Of a stretch of 64,000 nucleotides of DNA, positions 49,858 to 59,619 are shown piece by piece. Position 1 is the first letter of the stretch, and each line of letters starts with the position of its first letter. The position numbers and the translations under genes were made by a program. The stretch is taken from positions 62,001-126,000 of the forward strand of contig JAANDG010000310.1 in NCBI GenBank assembly GCA_036852015.1, given 5' to 3'. Under the pieces are notes generated by a model. The model was not told the DNA's origin. It did not search any database and saw only the letters and a list, made by a program, of their open reading frames with translations. The DNA is from Pelodera strongyloides (taxonomy: Eukaryota > Nematoda > Chromadorea > Rhabditida > Rhabditidae).

Positions 49858-52800
49858 TTAGACGACGTGGTCCACAGGCTCCTGAATATCGGGGTGAACC
49901 GTGGCTGTCTTTTCGGCCGAATTTTTCGCTTTGTTTTCGTTGAATTGTCGTTTCCAGAGAAGGCAGATGAGCAGGTTCTTCATTAGCGGACGTGGCAAGC
50001 ACCTAAAATATCTTGTAATGTTCTTTAAAGAGGCTGCAAAAAGAATCATTCCAGCTGTGTGTTCTGTAAAGTGGGGTTCCGTGCCACAGAAATTGATTTG
50101 AAAATATCAAATGCTATGATAAAGTTGAAAGACTTACCCTTTCATTGCGAAGAGAGCATAGAAGGCCTTCGGTTTGATCAGTATTCCTTGATTTAGTTCT
50201 ATCGAACGAATAATTGATTTGGCCATATCGGAAGCTTCTATGTGTGGAAGAACTGACTGCGCGATCCTAAATACATATGTAAATGTTTAAATCGAACGGC
50301 AAAGTGCTGTGCGCAAGGCAAACCGGACCGGGGTATCGGTGCGAAATACTGGTTCGCACACTTGTGGCGTGCACGCCGCGCCCTTCAAGAAGATTGCCGT
50401 AGGTTTTTTCCCCGCGCCATTTTCTGCATTGTGAGTGCGGCGCAGCTGCATCATAATTTATTTGGGTCCCGTGGTGGAAAGTAAAATATATAGCTTCTTT
50501 TTAGGCTGTATCTAAATTTTCGCCCTGGTGTGATTAGCTTACTGTCTTAAGTACCATAAAACACACTTGTTTATAACAGTTTACTTGACTTTAATATACG
50601 GCTTTATTCCCTTTATTCCCTGTCATAATCTGAACGCTGTAACGAGCATTGCATCCATACAATGAGCGTTCATTGCTGCGTTCCTACTTCACTGCTCTTG
50701 AACATAAACGATTTAACTAAGTTTGAGCACAACTAAGAAACCAACTCCAAGTTCTCCTTTGTTGTCAGTCGGGTCTTCACGTAACCGGGGCAGACAGTTG
50801 TGAATTTAATCCCGTCCTTGTTTAGAACCTAAATTGTTAGGTGGATCCTGGACCGTAAGGGTTGTCCGGTTGTCCCCGAAAGTCCGAGGACCATGCGCTA
50901 AAAGACAAGTGCCGCTCATTTTATATTTTTTTTCACCGTTTCTAAAATCACACATCGCTCAATCGCCACTAAGAAAAATAGTTTTCGTCATGGCGGTGTG
51001 CCATGGTAGTATTTCCTATTTGATTCGCAAGGAAACAACTTTTTTTTACCAAAAGAGCAGCAACTTGAAATTCCATGCCGCACTCTGAGGAAATTCAAAG
51101 GTACCATGCGGTCTTGCAAACAATGATGAAACTAGTCGGCTAAAAGTTGCGCGAACCCTAGGTTGCGCGAACGGTATGCAATTTCAACTAGCGCATGTTC
51201 GGCACATCTGCCGCACAAGACCGAAAGTGTGCCAACTGGAATTTTATGCTTTTAGCCGACTACTGGCGCACGCTATGGCGGACCCTCAACGCTGAGTTTC
51301 CTCATTGTTTGCAAGACCGCATGGTACCTTTGAATTTCCTCAGAGTGCGGCATGAAAATTCTAGCAAAAAAATTGTTTCCTTGCGAATCAAATAGGAAAT
51401 AGTACCCAAATTATATGTTCCTAGTCCCTATTATCTATGAATTATGAAAAACCAACTGCCTCAAACCCTACACTGATTGTGAGATTATCATCAATCAAAA
51501 CTATTATCTACTTACTTTACATTCGTTTTCCAGAGCTTCTTGAAAACCGAGGGCTCCAAATTTCGAGCAGGAGTACTCACTCATTTCTAAATACAAAATG
51601 AGCACGTTGTTTATATGTGGCGTACAAAAACATAGTGTACGTATATATGCGTTGGGAAATATTCTTTCCCTTTTAAAAGATACGTGAATGGTTGCTTGAA
51701 GTTTATGTTGACAAGGTTTGAATATTAAAAATATCTGCGAAAAAAATGAGAATTTCGTACCAACGCATCCAAACAGCCCAGCCGCAGAGGCGACGCAGAC
51801 AATATGCCCTTGGTTTCTGCTTATGAACTCTGGCAGAAAGGCTTTTGCAATCTTAAAGGAGGAGGCTCACGAGAATGAAGTGCTCAAATAGTTTCCTTTT
51901 ATCGAAGTATGATGGTATTAAATTCCGAAAGACATGCTTTACAAAGCAAAAGCTCTTAATTGGAAGGAGTAAATCAATATGAAACTAAGAATTCTATTAA
52001 AATATTGGATCGTAGTAAATAGTTGATTTCCATACTGGGCATGCAAATTTACAAGTCATTTTGCAAGCCGGCACAAAATTTGCATGCCCACTATGGAAAT
52101 CAACTATTTACTACGATCCAAAATTTTAATAGAATCCATAGCTTCATATTGATTTACTCCTTCCAATTAAAAGCTTTTGCTTTCTAAAGCATGTCTATCG
52201 CAATTTAATACCATCGTCTTTCGATAAAAGGAAACTATTTGGGCACTTCATTCTCGTGAGCCTCCTCCTTTAATAAGATATAAAGTACAGTACCCTGAGT
52301 TATGCGTCCTTATTAATATATGAATTTACATTGTGGAGTACTACGTTGCATATATATCCTTCCCTAGCACATTTGCATTGGAAACTAAAAACCCACAACC
52401 AGAAGTAAACCCTAGCGTAGCCTTTCCTTGAAGCAAAATGTAGGTGCCAAAAGTACGCCGTATCATAGCCTGGACACCGCCGTATGCCACCCACTTACCC
52501 AACAATGTGCGAGTGTGTTCACACGAATGTTCAGCTCAATTTCTGCATCGGTTTTATTGAGAAACGAGCCGCCCCTGGCAATTCCTGCGTTATTGATTAC
52601 TGAAATTTGGATGATATTATGACAATAACTTACATTGATGGGAAGTCGTCTCAAATCCCAAATTATTTCAGAAATTAAGAAATGTTCAAAAATTCAGAAA
52701 TTCAGAAAAGAAATTCAGAAATGTTATGAAAATTAATGAAAACAGCAATTACCTATATCAATCTTTCGCACCAACTCCTTGGTTTTCCGCGCCGCTTCGT

Positions 52801-54111
52801 AGATTTCATCACGAGAAGAAAGGTTGACAGAAATGCAGTGGACCTGAAACGCTAAAATTGTTTTGATTAGTTTCCGCACATAAATATGTCCTTCCAAGGG
52901 TTTAGTTTGTTAAATAGTATATTTTACGCACTTTGTTGATCTTGGGTGGCTTGCATAGTTAGGGTAGTTTTAAGTTTTAACTCTCTTGCGCCCGCCACTT
53001 ACAATGTATCGGTCAAGGGTGCCGCGGCGAATTTTCTCGTGCGGATTTTGGTGCGCAAGGCAATAAATACGGAACAGAACGCTCAATTAATCCCACAATT
53101 CGCGCGAGACATGCGTAATCATGAAGAATTGAACCGTAGATTTTACTGCTTATTTGGTGTCTTTCGACTATTCGGTCATATCAGATTGCAGAATGATGAT
53201 ATCAAAAAGTGAAATCCTGACATAACTCTACTCTCTACTGAGGAAAATATCGGAACAAGGCTCCGCAGGCCCATGGCATGGCGCGAAATTCGTACGTTTT
53301 GGACTTTTTCAAAGAAATTTGGGAATTTGGTCACAAGAATGGAAACTAAACTTTCCACAGAAATACTCAATAACTTCCTTCGACGGTATATCGTCACCAT
53401 TTTCTCACCAATGGGATTCCCTTTTCACGGCACATTTCGGCTGTTTCCTGGTTTTTCTCGTCTTCGAAGTCCCAGAGAATCAGAACTCCGACAGCTTTAT
53501 CTGTTAATTGAAGAGCCAACTCTCGACCGATTCCCATAGCCGAACCAGTCAGAAGGACAGTCTGGAAGGGAGAATATTAGAAGAAGTGTGAATTTGAAAC
53601 AAGTAACTGTGGCCGGTGGTGTAGTGGTGTACATACTCTTGAAAAGGTCACGGGTTCGATTCCCGTCCCAGGCATTTCACATCATGTCTGAAGAAAAACG
53701 ACTACTATATTTAATATAAGCAACAGGATCTTCAGATATAGATATAGTAGGCTCAAGTGAAACCAGGCAAACGTAGCCCCAGCTTGGCAAGTATTCTGCG
53801 TTGGGGCTGAACTACAATAAATTATAAAAATCAAAATCATATTTCATATTTTACTCGCCTTTCCCGCAAGGCTTTTCTTTTTCATGCAAACTCCCTCCGT
53901 GCAATTCATCCAACACGCAGAGAAGCATGTGAATATCAGGTAGAATGGGGCTGAATTGAATTCTAATCATAAGCATTAAATTTTTGCAAGATTTTGCAAG
54001 CTAAACTGGGTGAAAACAACCCATTTCAAGTTTGTCAAATCAGTAAAACATACCAATTGGTAGAAACAAAATAGTCGTAATTATAGAGCAAATTTTCGAG
54101 CAGATTCCCAT
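49858..54111 (-). CDS. Membrane-anchored short-chain dehydrogenase/reductase (SDR16C-like)
   Basis: Complete 337-aa NAD(P)-dependent oxidoreductase in ten exons: 54054-54111, 53859-53950, 53409-53561, 52753-52843, 52499-52599, 51761-51851, 51516-51586, 50746-50828, 50138-50266, 49858-50002; all phases agree. A hydrophobic N-terminus (ILFLPIAPFYLIFTCFSACW) should anchor it in the ER or a lipid droplet. Motifs: TGSAMGIG (55-62), NNAG (134-137), catalytic Ser187 in VASAAG, YSCSK (Tyr200, Lys204), CPGYVKTRL. This set matches the retinol/17-beta-hydroxysteroid dehydrogenase group; the substrate cannot be told. A polyadenylation signal AATAAA is at 49812-49817 on the minus strand. Odd points: the second exon needs a GC-AG intron (AAAG|GCGAGT); exon 50746-50828 uses GTTGGT, and without that splice a TAG follows a few codons later; the acceptor of exon 51761-51851 is partly made by a MITE end. 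Confidence 0.92.
51007..51406. mobile_element. Palindromic MITE in SDR intron
   Basis: GTATTTCCTATTTGATTCGC at the left is mirrored by GCGAATCAAATAGGAAATAG at the right. Inner arms repeat CCGCACTCTGAGGAAATTCA and AGGTACCATGCGGTCTTGCA. It occupies about 400 of the 687 bp of intron 50829-51515. Confidence 0.88.
51853..52273. mobile_element. Palindromic TTAA MITE reaching an SDR splice acceptor
   Basis: TTAAAGGAGGAGGCTCACGA ... TCGTGAGCCTCCTCCTTTAA, 421 bp. Arms run nearly to the centre (CATGCAAATTTACAAG / CAAAATTTGCATG). The left TTAA lies at the acceptor of exon 51761-51851, so on the minus strand CCTCCTCCTTTAA|G forms the 3' splice site. Confidence 0.92.
53608..53830 (+). repeat. tRNA-derived SINE-like element
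   Basis: Head GTGGCCGGTGGTGTAGTGGT (A-box-like) and GGGTTCGATTCCCG (B box) about 50 bp apart. The acceptor stem is imperfect (GCCGG against CCAGGC). It is followed by a non-tRNA body ending in A-rich CAATAAATTATAAAAATC. It lies in the SDR intron between the N-terminal and TGSAMGIG exons. Confidence 0.6.
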
Positions 54112-54388
54112 TCTACTCACAATAGTTGATGAGTAAAATTGTACATGATTTACGTTTGGTTTTCCTATACAGGAACCACTTTTCTACATTTGTTTTTCCG
54201 TTTTCCTTGTTTTATCAATGTTTTCTTACATCGCCGAAGCCTGAGGGAATTCATATGTATATTACATGGGTGGTCTTACATTGCTCATTAGAGACTTCAA
54301 GATAGCGCTGTATTACGAATAATTGCAAAAACTTTCTCGTTTTTGCCCTGCGTATTTGAACTTTTTTGGTCGTCTGATTTTAATACTA

Positions 54389-54550
54389 AATATCTTATTA
54401 TATAAAGGAGAAGAGTTTGTGGCCGGGTGAATTTATTTGTGATTACGACCACAACGAATTTTTCTACGTTTCAGACATTTGGTATACGTAGGCATCTGTT
54501 CCATATTTACAAAATATGCACAATAGGATCTTTTAGCAGAGAGGTTGGAA
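54389..54550 (+). repeat. Dispersed repeat, copy 2
   Basis: TCTTATTATATAAAGGAGAA then GAGTTTGTGGCCGGGTGAAT. Direct copy of 40482-40633 with scattered substitutions. Confidence 0.8.
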
Positions 54551-54902
54551 TATACGCTTCAGACGTTTCATATAAATATGCGCAGTTCGAATTATCATTT
54601 ACGTAGCATACTTTGAACTTAAATGCCGATAGCCGTCTGGTAGATAAAATAAAGGGGAAAGTTAGATAAGTTTGGTCGGTTTACATTGGTCATTAATTGA
54701 TGTCCAACGGGGAAAGTTCTTGTTCTGGGTATACTCCCCCTGATTTGTCACCGATAAGGCAAGGCAGGGTTGGGTTCGAAACATAATCACCAGAGTCCCG
54801 TGATTGAAACGGCTATTTTCATTTTTGGTTTCAGTTGGTTTCTCCAATTCTGTCAACCAACTCCAACGACTAGTGGGTAGAAGCTCCCCTCCCTCCTTCC
54901 CT

Positions 54903-55010
54903 CCCAGTGGTAGATGGATGCTCTCTCTCTTCGTAAAGCACAGCATGGGTTCGACCCCTGGTCCCTTGGCTTGGTGCCCAAAGGGTCCAAGCATTGGTGT
55001 TCTCTCGGGT
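54903..55010 (+). repeat. tRNA-like (SINE) unit
   Basis: AGTGGTAGATGGATGC resembles an A box and GGGTTCGACCCC is a good B box about 50 bp later. Flanked by CT-rich low-complexity DNA (55035-55125). Confidence 0.45.
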
Positions 55011-55429
55011 GCTCGGAGAGTATCCTGTGAATCCACTCTCTCTCTCCCCCTCTCTCTCTAACTTTCTTCTCCCCTCTCTCTGATCCCCACTTCTCTCTCT
55101 CTCTCTTCCCTCACTCTCTCAATGGTCGTGGTGCCAGCCGCCGTACTCTTTCTCCCATATAAACCAAACATATATACATATTCTTGGCGGCGAGCCAACA
55201 ACGCCCGCGGCCTTGTCGTGCATGCAATTTGCATGCACACATAATGCACAACCGGTCATTTGACTATTACCGAGCCATGGGAACAATGGGAGTATACGGT
55301 ACCTATAGTCACATGTCAAATGAGAATGCGGAGTGCTTGCCTGACCGTTGGGAAGTAATAGATGTGAGATTTATGGGCAATGTGGTAATTATAGGCAATA
55401 ACATATGTTTTATGATTCTACATATCACC

Positions 55430-55881
55430 TTAAAGGGAGAGGAGGCCCACGAGAAAAAAACATTTCCTCAATTTACTGGCACAGAACGTCCGGTTTTTCA
55501 GAAATATTACTGTGAAAACCGCATTTATTTGCACCTAGAACTCACAGAGTTATTCCCAGGAAAACAGTTCGGCCAGGTACCGTAGTCAGAAACGTTTTTA
55601 CGGTTTACATCAATCCATTAGCATTCTTTCTCTTCATAACAATGGTTAAACGAATGAAGATCATTCGTACGATTATAACAAAGCGTTTCCAACACTATAA
55701 TGCCCTAAATGCGCAAAAATTGATTCTGACTACGGTACCTGGCCGAACTGTTTGCCGGGGAATATCTCTGTGAGTTCTAGGTGCAAAGAAATGCGGTTTT
55801 CACAGTAACATTTCTGAAAATCTGGACATTCTGTGCAAGTAAATTGAGGGGAACTTTTTTCTCGTGGGCCTCTCCCTTTAA
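55430..55881. mobile_element. Palindromic TTAA MITE (AAAGGGAGAGG family)
   Basis: TTAAAGGGAGAGGAGGCCCA ... TGGGCCTCTCCCTTTAA, 452 bp. Arms of about 150 bp include ACAGTTCGGCCAGGTACCGT and its mirror ACGGTACCTGGCCGAACTGT. Its end resembles that of the element at 51853. Confidence 0.9.
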
Positions 55882-55972
55882 ACTTGACGGAGATATGTGT
55901 TTTATTGTGCATGAAGACATACATCGTATAGTGGAAAACAGGCTTATTAGATGTGCCTGCCGCGAAGGAATG

Positions 55973-56226
55973 GCGCGTTGTGCCGGCTTGGCGCCGCCCA
56001 AGCCGGTGGGCGCGTGTCCCAGACAATGAACGCGGGACACTGTTCTGCGCTCGCTCAACGCAGCGCGTTGTGCCGGTTTGGCGCCTCTCAAGCGGATGGG
56101 CGCATGTCCCAGACAATGAACGCGGGACACTCTCGCTCAACGCAGCGCATTGTGCCGGTTTGGCGCCCCTCAAGCGGATGGGCGCGTGCCCCAGACAATG
56201 AACGCGAGACACTGCTCGCTCAACGC
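55973..56226 (+). repeat. G+C-rich tandem array, three units of about 80-90 bp
   Basis: Units begin GCGCGTTGTGCCGG and contain TGTCCCAGACAATGAACGCG followed by GGACACT, then CTCGCTCAACGC. Each has an internal dyad (TGTCCC / GGGACA). It starts about 90 bp after the MITE at 55430-55881. Confidence 0.9.
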
Positions 56227-57112
56227 TAACAGACGAGAGGATACTGTAGGTGCAAATTTCATGACCGATTGTTTGCTTTCATGACACTACATATATAGAC
56301 TATATACAAAGACAGCGCAAAAAATGTAATTTTGTAAAGCCAGAGCTTTAGGAGCAAATACACTATTACTTAGATCTTCACTGTGAACTGTGAATGCCGA
56401 ACTGCATTGCAAAATCATATTTGGTATCTAGGCTCTGTGTCCTTACATCAACTTGTCTTTATTTTTATGCGTAGTGCTGTGTTGTGGTGTTTTACATATT
56501 GCGGACATTTTACTTTATAACGTAAAAACTGTGTAAAACGCTGGCTGTATGGTATAGCAACCGTGATGTTTCGGGTACGTGGAAGAAAACATAATAAATT
56601 GATTTGTTTATTGCATTGATTATTAAACACACTTATTATGCTGAGGTATATTATTGTCGATTGAAATGTACAGTTGAAAGACTGAAGACGAGATCCACTG
56701 ATGAGAAACGGACGCGGATGAAATCACTTCTAAAATTAGCATATGTTACATTGTGAGTAATCTCTAGTATAAACTAAAAATAGAACTTGGAATTGGTAAC
56801 GACACATAAATGTTTCTTGACTTCCGAAATAGTGCGCAGTGGTTTGTGGAACGTACGCTGAACAACGATGTGTCATGTTCTATAAGCAAATTATATCCCG
56901 TCCAGTGCAGGAAAGACACGGGAGGCACAGAAATTTGCATATAATGCATGCGAGCGGTAAAACGCGCCACAATCTGTGTGTGCTACCCAATTGCTACCCA
57001 ATTCCAAATCTGCTGCCCAATTCTGCTTTAACTTCTGTAGCAATTCTACTTCTTATTATATACGGTAAATGCTTACATAAATAAATGTTATATATTTTTT
57101 GAATTCACTCAC

Positions 57113-57382
57113 CTTGGCGACTTTCTTTGCACCAGGCTTAGGCTTGGCGGCCTTGGGCTTTGCCGCCTTTTTGGTCACCTAAATATACAATAAGTATATC
57201 AGAGAAGACTAATAGTAAAATAAAGTAAGCCACATTATACGGTACTTATTGCGCCCAGAATAGGCTTTGACCGGTAAGGATTAAAATGTAACTCTACGGT
57301 AGTTAGCGGTAAATTTCCCTACCTTCTTGACCTTTGGTGCCTTGGGCTTGGTGGCTTTCTTTGAGGATTTGGCAGCGACCAT
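57113..57382 (-). CDS. Very basic Lys/Ala/Pro-rich protein, N-terminal exons
   Basis: Two exons, 57323-57382 and 57113-57178, joined in phase 0 by a clean GT-AG intron. They encode 42 residues starting MVAAKSSKKATKPKAPKVKK and continuing with VTKKAAKPKAAKPKP. The composition is that of a linker-histone tail or a similar nucleic-acid-binding tail; there is no globular H1 domain in view. After the second exon a donor, GTGAGT, follows, but I find no further exon. Read-through would add 18 residues and stop near 57056. Complete form and function are unknown. Confidence 0.6.
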
Positions 57383-57744
57383 TATGGCGATGAGAGAACT
57401 TTTGGAAAGGGTGGCTGTCAGCTGTGCGGGGTACCAACACAAAGAGAGGGAGAAAGGGAATAACCCCAGAAGAGAGATGGGAGGCTCCGCCCACTTACGA
57501 AGTCTACCGTATACTTGTCTGAACTCTCATTCTTAGCCCTATATCTACGTATTCTGATGGTTTGGAGCCTCTCCGCGGAGAGTGCTCTCTCAGTTCTCGT
57601 ACGCTGTTACGTTTTCCTATCGGAAATTCTCTAGGTTCCCTCGCCAAGGCTCTAACTACCCTAACCGTCTGCACTCTGACAAAATGGTGCGCAATGGTCC
57701 TCGCGACATGAGTGACATTCACACCAACGATGAGGGATAATGGA

Positions 57745-57965
57745 TATCGAAGAGAGAGAGAGAACGGGGAGGAGAGCGACGAGATAGTGATCGAGAGACG
57801 TTCAGACAATCATATGATGATAGAAGAGAGAGAGAGAGAGAGAGAGTTAGACGGTCAGAGTGGTGGGTGTCACGAGGACGCGGAAACAAGATTGAAGCGA
57901 TGTTGGAGCACCAGAGGATAAACAAGAGAGTGAGAGAGAGATACAGAGAGTAAGAGGGCAAAGAG
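57745..57965. repeat. Interrupted (GA)n tract
   Basis: Several GAGAGAGA blocks separated by short unique stretches. Confidence 0.85.
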
Positions 57966-58240
57966 AGTGAGACAGAGAGGAAGAGCGAGACGGAGAGAGA
58001 GACGGTGAGAGAGGGAGAAAGAGAAATATGAGATGAATAGGAACTTGGGTTGGCGAGCCGGTATCACGCGCTGGTGCTAACAAAGGGTAGCTCTCCGGGA
58101 AGCCCACCCTACGAGAGAAAACTAATGGAGAGACAAACAAATGTGCATGGCGTAAAGTAGGTCGAAATAAGTGACAACACAGCTGAAAGTAAATGTTTGA
58201 AAGCTGAAAATTATATCGATTAGCAGATATATCAATGTTA

Positions 58241-58480
58241 GGGGGACGTGGCGCAGTGGCAAGCGCCTTGCTCCGCGCCGCCGGTCGTTGGTTCGATCCC
58301 GGCCCGGAACCCCTTCACCCCATCAAAAGTGTAAAAGTTGGTAGCTGGGTAAAACTGGCTGAGATAAATCGGCTTCCCGAGAAATTGGCCTCCGGGAAGT
58401 TCAAAGGCCAGTGTCTGGCTTCAGAAATGAACCGGACCTCGGTGCACCATTTCTGCTGATTCGGTTGATATAACCCGGTA
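58241..58480 (+). repeat. tRNA-derived SINE
   Basis: Head GACGTGGCGCAGTGGCAAGC (A box) and TTGGTTCGATCCCGG (B box), too irregular to be a functional tRNA. It is followed by a body AGCTGGGTAAAACTGGCTGA and ATAAATCGGCTTCCCGAG, also present without its head at 25903-26010. Confidence 0.7.
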
Positions 58481-59600
58481 TTCTTTATCTCTTTTATCTT
58501 TATAGCTATGTTGAAATTTGAAACTAGGAAAAAAGACTAGAAAACGAATTGTTGCTATCGCGCCATGAACAATAGCAACGTAGAATGCTCAGACATACAA
58601 CATATTTATTTCACATCTGGAAAATATCATAAACTTGAGTTGTGATGTGCGTTTCAATGACTACTGCTTCCATTTTCATCTACGATCGGGGTAATTCGGC
58701 TTTAGTGACGATGATCATACATGGTGCGGGCACGATGATTTACCTTCCATTGTTGAAACATTACAAAACCTTCAATACGACGTTGTTCCCAATATAAAAT
58801 ACTAACCTTTAAAAGACTATTGAAATCATCAGACATTACTCAAATTCTAAATAGTTTCGAAGAAAATGAGTCGTATATTCCAAGGAATTGAAATCTTCTA
58901 TTAGAGTTTGCCCATAGGTAAAATCACTTACGCGGACCTGAAACGATACATGCCTTATGCATTCTGAGCCTGGTCCACTAACGAACTCGCATTCAAGTGG
59001 CAGATCCCGAACATCAGGACCCTTGTTTGATACTTTCAGTCAGTCACTGACGAGGTAACATCGTTTGTGAATCGTTGGCGTCCTCTACTACGCCAGAAGC
59101 AGAAAAAATAACAAGATACCGAACCAATCAATTAATCCAACCAAATATAAACCAGCTTCCAACCTTGTAGTTATAAATCAGTGACTTACTCAATACGACA
59201 CAAGTTGAACAATAACCAGAAAATTTTAGAAGCAGCTTTTTAGTCAACATAACAATGACCATTGCGCGAGAACCAACAATACTAAGTGTAAGCAATTCCC
59301 AACTAAACTCATTGTCAAAAATCAGAACTAGTCCAGTTGGTGTGTTGATGTGTGTTATGTTTTTAAAGTGATGAATACTTCTGTCTGACCAGGTATCGGA
59401 ACGGAGGTTGAAAACGGTCCATGTTGTACAAAGTAAAGCTGGGGGACAAATCGAAAGTAGTATTTGTTTTCAAATTCGCTTCACGGAACTCTACCCTAAT
59501 AGCAGCATGCGCTCTCAAAGTAGAATTCGCCTGCAATTGTAGCGATAAAACGTGTCGAGAAAAAAACCCGGCGCAAATCAAATTACAATTAGAAAGAATA

Positions 59601-59606
59601 TTTATT
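59601..59606 (-). promoter_or_regulatory. Polyadenylation signal AATAAA
   Basis: Canonical hexamer 14 bases after the stop codon of the EGF-containing gene, supporting 59620 as its real end. Confidence 0.7.
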
Positions 59607-59619
59607 ATACGAAGGAACA

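Larger units (their letters stand above)
54112..57112. other. Intergenic region 5' of the SDR gene
   Basis: Contains the dispersed repeat, a SINE-like unit, pyrimidine tracts, a TTAA palindrome and a G+C-rich tandem array, listed separately. No supported gene. Confidence 0.5.
57383..59600. other. Intergenic region
   Basis: 5' flank of the basic-protein gene, a GA-rich tract (57745-57965), a SINE (58241-58480) and about 1 kb of A+T-rich DNA without a supported exon. Confidence 0.5.

Noticed and set aside
56000..56226. CRISPR-like array
   Set aside because: Three contiguous G+C-rich tandem units with no spacers, in a eukaryotic genome.
58241..58313. Possible tRNA gene
   Set aside because: A and B boxes are present but the anticodon and acceptor stems do not pair properly; treated as a SINE head.
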